In this document: piece by piece, positions 32,700 through 44,740 of the stretch | How the letters are laid out: each line of letters begins with the position of its first letter | Position numbering within the stretch: the first letter of the stretch is position 1 | DNA from: Sphagnum magellanicum | Lineage: Eukaryota; Streptophyta; Sphagnopsida; Sphagnales; Sphagnaceae | Length of the DNA stretch: 64,000 nucleotides | Assembly: GCA_021904315.1 (NCBI GenBank) | Contig: CM038918.1 | Coordinates: forward strand, 2,185,349-2,249,348 | Direction of reading: 5' to 3' | Notes under the pieces: model-generated | Seen by the model: only the letters and a program-made list of their open reading frames with translations | What the model was told of the DNA's origin: nothing | Database searches by the model: none | Position numbers and translations under genes: made by a program

Positions 32700-33892
32700 G
32701 TACCAGAAAGTTTAGATGATCTTGAATCGTGAAAGGTGTTAGCGGATCGTCTTCCAAGGGCTCGTCCATTTCTGGTTCCAGCCACATGGCCGTTGTTAGT
32801 ACACACAAGGAGAAGAGCAAGGTCCACAGCGGTTGAGTCTGGGGTCATAATTTACGGCCATAGCTTGGCGACAATTTCTTTCTTCCATTAGGACCAGAGA
32901 CTCCGAAGGCTCACAATAAGTCACAGAACTGGATTCCGAAACATGGCGCCAAGACGACACAGTAACCTGGAAACACTAGAACATTTCCCTAGTAGCCGGG
33001 GTTTCAAGAGCACTTGCAAGGTTGCTCGGTTGACAACGACGGTGAACTTCCTCAGTAAAAACTCTCGCACATTCCTGGCTAAGAGTCTGCTAAGAACAAT
33101 TCGCCAGTGGTCATAGGCCCAACCGCCAGGCTCTTAGACTTGGTGCTCCGAAGAGAAAGATCATCGCACAAACCAAATAAGAAGCAAATCACACACACAC
33201 ACACACAGAGTGTGTAGTTCATGTACACAGGAATGAGATTCAATGTTGACGACAATAGCAACAGCCAACGTCGCGATCCTTAGAGGCACTAGAGAAAGAG
33301 GAGGTCTGGAAGGACGCAATATATCACTTAGCAGACCGCAATTTCACTTAGCAAAACACAGGCACAAACAGTACTTATGGAGTCGAGAACGTCTCAGGAA
33401 GGCGAATTCAAGACTGGAGACTTAGACTAAAACACACAGTAACGAAGGAAATCAGAAACAAGAACAATGATCACAAGACCAAGCTCTCGAGAAGAAACTG
33501 AGAAATGAACACTATTCACAAAAACTTTCACAAGAACGAGCACGAAGGAGTTTTTTAGACGTCGAGAGGAGAGTAATATCACAGCAGAGAAGCTGAATCG
33601 ATCAAACAAAAGTGTCATGACTTGTCATGAGGACCTTGTAATGAGAAAATTCAAACGGAAAAAGAAACAACAAGACAAGATTTGACGACGTAGAGAAAGT
33701 TACACCGGCCTTGACGAACAGGATCGGTTCAAAAGACAACACTAGCACAGACGTATAGCTTGCACACATGAGTAGATAGAGAGGGAGGCTTTGCAAGGGA
33801 GAGTGATGAGTGAGTTATTATTATTATTATCCGGCAAGAGAGATCAAACCAACAGAAGAAGAAGCTCCTGCTGGAGTTGCTGGAAAATGGAC

Positions 33893-33944
<52 letters not shown>

Positions 33945-34250
33945 CGGCACACCTGAGTACTGAATCGGACGAGAAAAACACCCCGATGGAAAGCAGAGCC
34001 ATCCTAGAACCAGAAGCGATAGAAGGCGAAGAAAGTAAGCTCGTCGGAGTACGCAAAGCGCAGCCATGGCATGGGGGTGTTCGGCGACGACCTCTCGTCG
34101 TTCTCCGCCATCGCCTTCCCGAAAGCCGTCCTCAGGCAAAGAGCTTGACGAGAGAGAGAGACGACTACCGGACACGCCGGTCACCCTCTTGTCGAGTGAC
34201 CGCCAGACTCCCGGTAACCCACACGCTTCGTTGACCAACTAACAAGTAAT
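32700..34250 (-). other. Possible 5' region of a minus-strand transcription unit
   Basis: Less AT-rich than its flanks, with a CA tract (about 33,190-33,207), a (GA)n tract (33,898-33,941; CT on the minus strand) and a G+C-rich end at 33,950-34,240. Long frames on both strands over the GA tract are low-complexity artefacts. No recognisable protein. Confidence 0.25.
33898..33941. repeat. (GA)n microsatellite
   Basis: Perfect GA repeats inside a G+C-richer stretch. Confidence 0.9.
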
Positions 34251-35501
34251 TATTGCCTGTCACTGTTACTGTATATGCGCAGTTGTTACTGTTACGTACC
34301 GTCCCACGTTTTTTGGATTGCGAAATCTCGCCAAAATACAAAAAAAAAAAAAGGAGAAAATCGCCAAATTTCGACATTGTTTTTTCGCCACATCTGAACT
34401 CTGCTTTTAGTTTGGTACCAGATTTTAAACTAGATTTAAAAAAAAACTGTTTAGACAAGTGATTTTATTTTATTTTGGGCAAAATTTTGCCAATTTGCTA
34501 AAAACAAAAGTCCTGAACATGGTCGAAGGAACTTTTTGGAAAATTTCCAAAAAAATCATCACATTTTTGAGGAAGAAAGTTATGAAATTGTCAAGATTTT
34601 TGGAGGATTTAGGGAGATTTCTAGCTTTCTTCTTTTTGAAATCGCCAAATTTAGCTAATACAAACTAATGGTTTGTAATAGGATTCCTACATTTTCTATT
34701 TGTCTATTTGTCTTGTAGCAAGATTTGGCTAAATTATCTTGTGGCTGATTGCCACTTTTGGAGCAACATGAGAATTTTTGGAAAAAAACACTGGTTTCGC
34801 CATTTACTGCTAAATCCCTCGTGGGATGCAACCAAATGACACATCTGAAATTTGGAAAACAAATTCACTCCTCCTACTACCATCACTTGCAAAAACCATA
34901 CAATATTTTTCTTTTCAATCTTGAGATGTTGCTCAAGTGGCAATCATCCATAAGTATATTTAGCTAAATTTGGAGATATTAAAAATAAGAAAGTAGAAAA
35001 TCTTAAGGACCTTTTCATATTGTAGCCAATTATGGTGATTTTTGGCGATTCTCATGTGAAAAAATGATCTTTTTGGCTTTTTTCCTGCAAAAAGAGTGAA
35101 GCTGTGGCAAAATAATATTTTCCTAAAACATTTTTCGCCAAATGGCGAGAATTTTCCACAAGAAAAAGTCACTGGAACTATATGGTTACTGTTAGTGGCA
35201 CTCTCAGTTGCAGAAACCATATGGTCAGTAAGCTCCATTTGTTTGTTGATGGTTGTGAAATTTAGTGGAACTTTGTCAATAGCCATTTTGTTTTTACTGG
35301 CGAAATTAAAAGTAGAATGGTTATTATTAATGCTCTGCGTCCACAACAAATAAATGATTGGATATTTGGTTCTAGATGCACCCAGAAAGAAATAGCACCA
35401 GTCTAGAAGGCAAAGGGAGGAACACAAAGAGAGGACCAACATTCCAAGCCAAGACAACAGCAAAAGCGAAGAAGGCTGGGCAAAAAAAATTGTGTTCATA
35501 A
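34251..35501. other. Spacer with dispersed repeat copy 2
   Basis: Holds gatttggctaaattatc, gctgattgccact and aaaaaaacactgg near 34,715-34,800, the same ordered phrases as at 10.55 kb. The rest has no gene signal. Confidence 0.5.
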
Positions 35502-35865
35502 GAGCATCTCCAATGGTGCTCAGTATGTAACTTTGGATAGTAAAATTAAATGTCTAAGTTTAGCTGTTTTTGTTTTTGGGCAATCGCACCAATAAAACTG
35601 AAACTGCATATACGTGGGGGACTACTAATAGCAAACCACCTGGACCAATCATTATGAACGACCAATTAGAAATACTGAGCCTCCGTCAGGTCCAATTTAC
35701 TACACTCGTTTTTGGAGGTGCACAACTGTGTTGCGCCTTTTACCAGCCACGCTGCACGAATTTGGTGCCGAAAACCAATTTCCTGAGCTAAACTGACACA
35801 CTTTGACTTTTTCTCAATGAATTTTACTGTCTGGAGTCACATACTGAGCACCGTTGGAGATGCTC
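35502..35865. mobile_element. PIF/Harbinger-like (Tourist-type) MITE, 364 bp
   Basis: Terminal inverted repeats start gagcatctccaatggtgctc (left) and, reverse-complemented, gagcatctccaacggtgctc (right), and run about 30 bp. The flanks are TAA at 35,499-35,501 and TAA at 35,866-35,868, a 3-bp target duplication as expected for PIF/Harbinger. No coding capacity. A truncated relative lies at 13,382 and a lone right end near 57,090. Confidence 0.8.
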
Positions 35866-36164
35866 TAAGTCATCTTGAGCTTGTTGAATAGTAAGTCAGG
35901 CGGTAGTTTGATTTCTGCGTTGTGTCACAAATGGAATCCAACCGACCACGAGGGTCTTTTTTGGGAAAATTTTATGTTGCCATTTTTTCACCTGAAAATA
36001 TCTGATTTTGATGTATTCAATGGTTTTTAAATGAAAAGAAAATGACCCAAATTCGCCAGGTATCCAAATTATTAAAAGAATTTTTTTGACAGATTTCTAC
36101 AATAGGTTATGGCAGGTAGCCAAAATTATTGAAGGGTGCTTAATGTTTTGAACTTTGATATCTA

Positions 36165-36240
36165 GTAGGTGGTTTATAGCCAAGTTTGGCTTAGTCTTCT
36201 TATGGATGATCATCACTTTGGCTACATCACTACATTGGAA
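36165..36240. repeat. Dispersed repeat, copy 3
   Basis: tatagccaagtttggctta, then gatgatcatcactttggctaca, in the same order as the copies at 10.55, 34.7 and 37.7 kb. Confidence 0.5.
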
Positions 36241-37669
36241 GAAAAAAAAAATGGTTCAACTGACCCTTCACATTTGGATGGATTATAAGAGTGATTTGGA
36301 ATGTCATCTATCTATGATAATTTGTTTTGTTTTATTTTGTTTTGTTTTGTTGGGCCCTGTCCCCACAGGGACGGGGACTATTGCATTGGATCCAACTTTT
36401 GGAAGTTCTTTATTACAACCGGTTTCACATTAGATGAACTGGTTTCTTTGGTGAAAATGTTTAATCTGTTTAGATTGGAATGGTTTGTTTTGGTGTTCAG
36501 AGTGTGGACACAATAAGTAGATGCACAACATCTTATTTATTGGCAGGGCCAGTGTGTTTGTCATGCCTTGTTTTGTTTTGTCACATTGCGATCTCTCAAA
36601 CTATGGTGCTTCACGCTGTGCTCTTGGTATCTTTCGAAAGCTCTCTATGAGTGGAGGTGCACTGACTTGGTTTGATTTGAGACTGTTTGAATCTACAGTG
36701 TGGAAGTTGTCAATGATTATTGAACTATTTTCCCAATGAAAACAAAATGAAATCAAAACTGAAAACTATATTGGAATTTGGGGGTGTTCATGGTGTTATT
36801 GGAAAAGCTTTTGACGAGTCAAATTTAATAGAGTTTATTTCACAACTTTCAGAGCTAAGGTGTGAAAGATTTTTTTAGTGAATTTTGTTGCTAAAAATTC
36901 AAACAAATTACAAAAATTGGATTTGGAAGAAAAAATCACTTATATGTGGTAAGTTAAGCCTTCAGCCATGGGCTTTACTAGAAAAAGGACCCACATGAGG
37001 AAAATTTGGTGATTTTCATGACTTGAGTTTTCCAATCTTTTGTGAATGCATATATAATATGCATATTGCTCTTGAAAGGAAGAAAATTGTTTATATATGT
37101 CCTTGAGTAGGCTCTCCTTCCAAAAGGGAAAAATGGGTCATCCTGAGATTCATGCATGACCAAGTCTGAGGCATTAGTGAAAGGTTGGTGTGTTTGGTGT
37201 TCATATGGATGTACATCATGCACCCACTACCATTCAAGACGTGGTTTGTCTAATAAGGGTGCAAGACATGTGTTGCAATGTTTTGTACCTCTTCAAACCA
37301 TTGATTGAGATGGCCCTTTGTGCAAACATAAACTTCACATGCACGCAAAGTATAAGAGAAGCCCACATTGTCTTGTCGGGCACCATGTCATGTGACAACA
37401 TGAAGCCCCAGTGCCACATTAACCTTATTGCAATTATGAGATGCTAAAAATCTCACATTGAGAAGAGTTTTTTCTGGGGGGGGCGAAATAGTGTCAAATT
37501 TTGACTTGAAAAATCTGATTTTGAGCTATACCAAGGATTTTCTATGGAAAGAATGCCCCAAATTCGCCAGATTTTGAAGAGAACAAATTCCAAATTGTCA
37601 GATTTTTATGGTAATTTCCAGTAGGTAGCCAAGAATATAGAACGATTCTGGGTTTTTTTTCTCCTTTCA
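36241..37669. other. Spacer without recognisable gene
   Basis: Several frames of 60-92 codons on both strands lack family motifs. A ttttgttttgttttg-type tract lies at about 36,325-36,350, and a short inverted phrase around ggccctgtccccaca at 36,350-36,375. Confidence 0.45.
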
Positions 37670-37750
37670 TATCTAGTATGTAGCCAAATCTGGCTAAATC
37701 ATCTTATGGATGATTGCCACTTTAGCTACATCACAAAATTGAAAAAATAA
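37670..37750. repeat. Dispersed repeat, copy 4
   Basis: tagccaaatctggctaaatc, then gatgattgccactttagctaca; closest to copy 3. Confidence 0.55.
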
Positions 37751-37761
37751 TCCTTCTCATT

Positions 37762-37908
37762 AAGGATAACACAACATGCAAGTCATGGGTCCGAAAGGGC
37801 TCAAGGATAACACAACATGCAAGTCATGGGGTCCGAAAGGGCTCAAGGATAACACAACATGCAAGTCATGGGTCCGAAAGGGCTCAAGGATAACACAACA
37901 TGCAAATC
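37762..37908. repeat. 41-42-bp tandem repeat, about 3.6 copies
   Basis: Units start at 37,762, 37,803, 37,845 and 37,886 (partial), each beginning aaggataacacaacatgcaa and ending in gtccgaaagggctc. Copies are almost identical, so the expansion is recent. Confidence 0.9.
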
Positions 37909-38976
37909 TTATAGAACATGTTTACTTTTCTTACTTGCCTGTCAGAACATGCAGAACATGTAGAGTGCAAAAAGGCCACAAAAAAGCACACTCCAAAATG
38001 AGCACCCAACAGAGCTTGATGAGGGGGTATTAAGACTCTCCGATTGCAATTTGCATCTGATTGATGTCTCTCTATTTTGCACAATGTAGAAGTGTTGTTA
38101 TTGTAATTCAATGGAGAATTTTTTGATCAATTGTTCTAGTTAGCAGTAGGGTACATAAGTCAATTCAGATGTGATCATCTTAGTCAGACTCAGAACCTGG
38201 AATGATTGAAGTGTCTGAAAATGTCTTCACAAATTTGACCTCCAACTTAGATGTGGGGTCTGGCACATTTTCTACTACAAAGTCAACTTGATGACATTTT
38301 GAGAATTATTTGCAATCCAAGCAAGCATCTGACCAGACTATAATTCAATCACAATTTTTTTGGCTGCTTGTGTGATGAGGTTGCTTCTCCCTTGTAAATA
38401 ACCCGTGGTCCTTTGTGCTTTTGTAAGGTTAAAATTGGTCTTTTATGATGCTAGATCACTTTTTTTTTCTTGGAAATATTGTGTAAGAAAGATAATTAAA
38501 ATGCTAATCATAGTTAAGATACAGTCAGAAAAAATAAAATAAAATAATAATTATTTTTTCTGAGCATTGTTCTGTAATTGCATCAAGATGAATGCTGCAT
38601 TTAATTCATTGCTTTTGTTTTGCCATTTTGGGGTCCTCATGGACCTAATGCTGCCCCGCTGTCAGGGCGTTCCCCTATGCAAAAGATCCTCAACAGTTAG
38701 CACGGGTCTCTTACAAAATTATTACACCTAACATTCGGTGTTTTGAAAACTTTAGTGCTTACAATATTGCAATAATTCACAATGTACAAAGCATATGTGC
38801 ATATGTGATGTTGTTTTAAAATGAATTTTCATGTAATATTGTCATTCCTCCCAAAGTATTTATTCACTGACATTCAATTAGGCCTTTTAGCAGGCAAACT
38901 TGAGGAAATTGGTGGTTCCTTTGCAATCCTTAGAAACCCCTCACTTGATGGGTCTTCATGAGAAAACATTCAAATG
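37909..38976. other. Spacer and probable 3' UTR of the CAD-type gene
   Basis: No gene seen. The part nearest 38,977 is expected to be the 3' UTR of the minus-strand dehydrogenase; the polyadenylation site is not identified. Confidence 0.4.
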
Positions 38977-41900
38977 TCATTCCTTCAAGCTGTTTTCAAT
39001 ATCAATGACAAAGCGATACTTGACATCTGACTTCATAAGACGGTCCATGGCCGAGTTGGTGTATGTGATGGGGATCTTTTCAATCATACATGTGATGTTA
39101 TGTGCACCACAAAAGTCGAGCATTTCTTGTGTTTCAGCAATACCTCCAATCAAACTTCCACCAACAAAGTGACGACCTACATTTCATCACACCGCTTGTC
39201 ATTTGAACCTACACAAGGAAATGGCCTTGAGGACAAGAGTGAAAGGAAATACAAGGATAACCATATGAGCTCAAACTATGGTTCACTCTTTTTGCCATAC
39301 TAATATATAGAACTCCACTTTTGATGTTGTAAGGATTTGAAGTGGAATAGTATATTAGCATGAAGATTTACATAGAATTACACCTATCTTTTACAATGTA
39401 ATTGTAGAAGCTAATTTCAATATAAGTTTTTTCCCATTGGATGTAGGTTGTTTCTCACTTATGCATGCAGGTGTCAATGCATGATCTATAGCCAATTGGA
39501 TGATGATGCCTTCACATCATTGAGTAGAGGTCTCCGTATCCTACACTTAATTTCAAAACTTAGAAATTTGACCTTACCAAAAATAAGCGAATGTACTGAA
39601 ATTTGTACAGGTTTAGTTGAGACACCAAGGAGCACCATCTTGCCATTTGTTTTGAGAAGAGCAAGATAGGGGTCCAAGGAATGAGCAGATGGTATGGTGT
39701 CTATGATGTAGTCAATACTCTTAGCTGCATTCTGCTCATGCAGAAAAAAAAAATCAGCAATCAGGTTAGTGAAGAACAAAACATATAGTAAGTAGTCTTG
39801 AGACTCTCATGAAGAAGATTGGTTACAAAAGTTGATCCAAACATATGTATATTTATGGTATGTAAATCAAATTAAGTATTGGGTTTGGCAATGGTTTTGG
39901 TTCATAGATGATGATACAAAGCTACATTGAACTCAAACTTTTGTTATTAGAGTGGGGTTGGCACATGAATTTCCAACTTTATTTAGAAACATTTGAAGAA
40001 TCGGGGCAATTCTTTCACCTTCATTTTTTCATTGTCTTTAGTGATGATGAAGTTGTCAGCTCCCAAAATCTCTTGGGCTTCTTTCTCTTTCCCTGGAGAG
40101 GTACTGAAAACTGTTACTTTCATTCCAAACGCCTTTGCAAACTTGATCGCCATGTGGCCTAGGCCACCCAAGCCCACTAAACCCAAGTGTTTCCCTTGTT
40201 CCACCATTCCAAAATACTTCATTGGACTCCACACTGTTATGCCTGCACATAACAAAGGTGCTGAAGCATCCAATGGCAAATTGGGCGGCATTCTCAACAC
40301 AAACCTGTCAGTTAACACAACACCATATATACGAATCTTGAAGCCAGGTTTAGGCAATGATCAATTGCTTGCATTGTGGATCGATTTCAACAGAAATGTA
40401 ACCTTATTTCTGAATTTTCTTCCAACAAATTTTTGAATCTCTACAATTTCTATCCATGTATATATATGCAATAAATACATGGTTAAAGTTGCAAATTCAT
40501 GTCGAGATTTGACTTAAAACATCTAAGTTCTGATAACATGCCTAAGAAATAGCTTCAAAATAGCACTTGAAATCAATACCCGGATTGATAATATCAAGCT
40601 CCAAAATGGTTCACTTGTTAATGTGGACGAAACAAGAAGTGTAAAGCACAATTAGTTGGTTTTTGACAGAAGACTTGTTACCTCTGATTGCAAACCATAA
40701 CAGCAGAGTAGCCACCTTGAGTGAGTGTGCCATCGGCAGTGTCAATGGAATTGTAAGTCCACACCACTTTGGGGCAATATTGTTCAACACCTAACTGACA
40801 TGAATCACAAGCATGGCATGACCGCACCATACAACCAACTCCCACGTGTTGTCCCACTTTGAAGCACTCCACATCCACTCCAATTTCAGTCACCACTCCG
40901 ACAATCTCATGCCTGGCACATGCGCCACCATCCATCCTTGCCACAACTTGGGATTCAAATCTTACAAAAATAATATCCATATAGAAAGTAAAAGCATGTC
41001 AAACTCTATGTATTAACTTTTTCAAATTCTTGAATGAAAATTCACATTACAAGTGGAAGACTGAAGAAAACCTTCAAATAAAAATTAGTTAAAGTTACAT
41101 GCGCAAGTCCCACACTCAAAAGTCGAACCATAGTATATATACAAGGAAAGAATGTTCATTCTTCTTCTGCATTGCATGAACTTAATACTCTAGGCATGTG
41201 TAACTTTTGGGCTCACCCGGGAACCATGGGGAAACTTGAATTTTTCCAGTCGTTTGTAATTTGATGCAAATCAGAGTGGCATATCCCACAATACATGACC
41301 TTGAGTCTTATGTCTTGAGGTCCAGTTGGTCTGTACTAGGTATAATACACAAACCATGTCATGAACTTGGTCAATGATCAGAAAATCTCACATGAAAATT
41401 TACTACTCTATAATAAAGAATCTGCTTGAAAGCTCCAAACCAAATGAGTTTTTTTCAGAGCTCATATTAAATGATGTGAATCTCGAGGCAGAACACTTGC
41501 ACAAATGTTAGTGGCCCTTGGAATTGTAAGGAAATTGGGTTGAATCTCATTTGGGTTCAAGTAGAGTGTCCACAATATGTATCATCAAACTTTAGAGACT
41601 TCGTGTTTGAAGTGCACTGACAACATTGTGGTGCTGTGCACAAAAGGACTTGAACTTATTCAGGTTCTTATTCTTTTCAAGACTTTGAACTTCATTCAGG
41701 TCTACTCACTCAAGATTTGAAAGTTGTTGAGAATTGAACTCAAGAACCAAACAAGTATTGTCTAGAATTGTTCAACTCAAGAATCAAGTGTATGTTGATG
41801 AGAAATGAACTCAAGAATCAAACATAATATGTTGTTGAGAATCGAGTATTAAGAATTGAATTGAACTCCATTGGAGACAATTGTTATGTCAGATGAATCT

Positions 41901-42140
41901 TTTGTGGTTGTAACAAATCGAAGGGCGAATTCTAAGGGGAAAATGGGTTGCAGTTTTGCTCTCAGCGAAGGATTTAGGGATGGAGAAATTGGGAACTTGG
42001 AATAAAATATTTGTGCAATAAAAGAAAATTTTCAACCTGCGAGAGATTTTGAAGGGAGCAAGATGGCCTGACTCATCCTTTGCAGCCCAAGATAAGATTT
42101 CTTCACCAGCTACATGGGACACGATTGTCGGACTCGTCAT
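38977..42140 (-). CDS. Cinnamyl-alcohol-dehydrogenase-type zinc alcohol dehydrogenase (6 exons, 362 aa)
   Basis: An NADP(H)-dependent MDR-family enzyme, usually reducing hydroxycinnamyl or related aldehydes in the cytosol; exact substrate unknown. Exons, in order of translation: 42140-42037, 41330-41217, 40912-40682, 40304-40019, 39731-39578, 39176-38977. All use GT-AG; the total of 1089 nt is in frame and the length is normal for the family. Catalytic zinc ligands: C49 in YCGICHSD, H74-E75 in PGHE and C169 in LLCAG. Structural zinc: C105, C108, C111, C119. Dinucleotide fold: GLGGLG 194-199, followed by FSTS 216-219 as in NADP-preferring CADs. The C-terminal block [19 protein letters not shown] is characteristic. 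ATG at 42,138-42,140 ([20 protein letters not shown]) is the start. The exon 5 acceptor could be 3 bp earlier (at 39,734), adding one Gln. No damage seen. Confidence 0.92.
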
Positions 42141-44740
42141 GTTCCAAGTTTCCTGCATCGCCAAGAACTTTATCATATCAGTCACACGACGATCTTGGGG
42201 TTTCCGACATCTTGGGGTCTCCGCCAAGAGTCTAATGTGCATATGTAGTTTCGCACCGGGTGAAGAAAGAACGGAAAAAGAAAGGAAGTGAATGTGTGAA
42301 AGAAAGTTCTTCATTGCACACAAAAGAATCATGTCGGACCAATATCAAGCTGGTCCAACACCAAACTCGGCGACTATGATGACATTGTGAAACCCATGTC
42401 GCAAACTCAGCTCCGAACACTGTTACTATTTCGTGAATAACTTCTTGTGCACGTTCTTTGGCTTTGATAAAGAGTCAAGTCCTGGACATATCAAGGTCGG
42501 GAGTTTACTAGATAATGGGTTCTGGAGCGAGCTTGCTCTTTCAGAGTCTTGGCTTGTGTGTGGTTCATGCCCAGGCTTGAACTCGATTTTTTTTCAATGA
42601 AGCTCTCAATGCAGTACATTTGACATTGTCTTAAGTGGGGAGTTTGTGAAATGGGGTTTTTCAATTTTGCTTACCAAACAACATTCACACCAAATTGCAA
42701 CAAGTTTAAGCCAGACTGTGCAAACTAGGCTGTAACAATTTCCATTTGTGGCGCAGCGACGATGATCATTGTTTATTACCTTACTAGGTAGACGGACACT
42801 GGTGGGTGGGTGAGCAGCTGCTTTGCGGATGTGATAGTGGTTTGCAACAGCTCCACAGAACAAAGTAAAATCCACCAGCTGCAGCAGCAGCAGAAGGCGT
42901 GCAGAGATCAACGAATCCAAGAAGAAAGAGTGCGTGAGAGGATCGGAAACACAGGTCTGTTGTGCCCGAGGAGTGCGGTTGTCGTGTAGGTTGTTTCGCT
43001 TTCTGTTGCATAACTGCCCGGCTTTTCTGCTCACTCCATTTGCAGTGTTCAACACGATCAAGACGTGTGAGAAAAAAAAAGTTTTAGTTTGAAGCCCTGT
43101 CTGTATGACAGGGTTACAGGATTAGTGTAGAAAATATACACAAATAAACAGGATCTGTGGCTTATGCATAAGGATGAAAAAAATGCCTATATGGCCAAGA
43201 AGATTGTTAGAATGGGAGGTATGAATTGTTTTTTGGAGTTGGCTTCAGTAAACTGGCACTTACATGTTGGAATGGCATCCGTCTCTAGGTGCAAAGAAAA
43301 AAAAAAACTGTAGTCATTGATGAGATTGTTCAAATAGGCATCTTGAATTGTTTTCAAGAGTTGCCTTAATGAACTAGTGCTTACACGATATGTGCAAAAT
43401 GGCAGGCAAATTGCTACGGACCTTTACCAAGAATCCAGAGGTATTAGCAAATCATTCTCTGATTTTGCTCATAGATTTTACTCAAGGTGCTCTGGATGAT
43501 ACTAAGAGACAGGGTTCTGGCACACTACTTGTACTGTTTGTTTTTTGTTTGTGTAGGTAAAGTTCAAGGGGTTACTAAGTTGTTGGGTTTGAAACACTTA
43601 TATTGTTTGGTTCTTGGTTTTGAGGAGAATCTTTGGTTCAATTCCAGCTTTGTTTCTTTGAATTTGACTTCAAACTTTTGTTTCCAGGTAATTTTATCAG
43701 ACCAATCATCAGACCCATCAATCATTTTGTTTCAAAGATTAATCACAAGATATTGGAATGGCCAGTAATAGATTGGTATGCACAAGAGGAGAAGGAGCTG
43801 GATTGACATGTTATAGGATGCATTGTGTTCAACTATGAGATTTTAATATGGATGCTCTAAGCTAAAACCTAACAGGATCCATCTAACAGATGGTGATGAC
43901 TTTTGCATTGAAATTGAAAATTTAAGATCTATGGGATGTGTGATACAATGGAAAAAGCATGACTGATTTGCAACAACAATCTAAGCAGAAATGACTCTGT
44001 TATTTTGGTATCCACCATGCTCCTTGAATCTATGATATCATTAACCTAGGTTTCACAATATCGGTTTTACAAGAAGATGGGGATTGGAAGTAATATCGAC
44101 TGAAAAAAGTGTACATGAAATGGAAGAGGAAGTTGAAGCTGTTCATGAAAAAGAAAAGTAGGAACCTCTAGAGGACTAAGGTTGACAAGCCATAGTTAAT
44201 GGTGGAGTATACTCTCAGTAAAAGGAAAGCACAAGTTTAGTTGATGAAGGAAAGCACAAAGTTTAGTTGAACTTTGAGATTCAGCAAAAGGAAAGCACAA
44301 AGTTTATTTGAACTTTTAAGATTCAGCAAAAGGAAAGCACAAGTTTAGTTGAACTTTGATGTGCTGTGCAAGACAGAGTTCATGGAGCACTTTAGGTTTT
44401 AAACATGGTTGACATGAAATTTGAAGTAAAAGCATTGGGTATGTAGCCAAAGTTGGAAGCCAGAGATTGATTAGAATGAAGCTTGCCAGGACTCAATGCA
44501 GAATTCAAACATGCAGCATAATTATGATGGGGAATGAATACATGACGAATATATGTGAAGTAGATGTCAATTTTTGAATCGATGTGTTCTGTTGCATAAT
44601 TAGCTAAAGTGGAGAAGAGAAATTGACAAGTTGTAAAGAGGAATAGAAGTAATGCACATTGATGTTGAGAGTTGCAAAATTACATAAAATCAATTTCACA
44701 AAGAGGAAGGAACAGTATGAGAGATAGAGAGAGAGATAGT
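42141..44740. other. Promoter side of the CAD gene and spacer
   Basis: 42,141-42,450 should hold the CAD 5' UTR and promoter. Frames at 42,606-43,061 (minus) show no family features. 43,130-44,700 has no gene signal apart from a short repeat at 44,216-44,360 and the psbO 3' flank. Confidence 0.4.
44216..44360. repeat. Short direct repeats (aaaggaaagcacaa...)
   Basis: Four imperfect units of about 30-50 bp carrying ggaaagcacaa(a)gttta(g/t)ttga, three of them followed by actttgag/acttttaag/actttgatg. Confidence 0.65.

Noticed and set aside
33729-34238. Long frames on both strands around 33.8-34.2 kb
   Set aside because: They run through a (GA)n tract that is open in several frames (poly-RE / poly-SL). 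No family features.
37762-37908. CRISPR-like array (regular repeats)
   Set aside because: Units are contiguous direct repeats with no spacers, and this is a plant genome.
42606-43061. 151-codon minus-strand frame
   Set aside because: No motif, no supported start context, and composition like surrounding spacer; probably chance.
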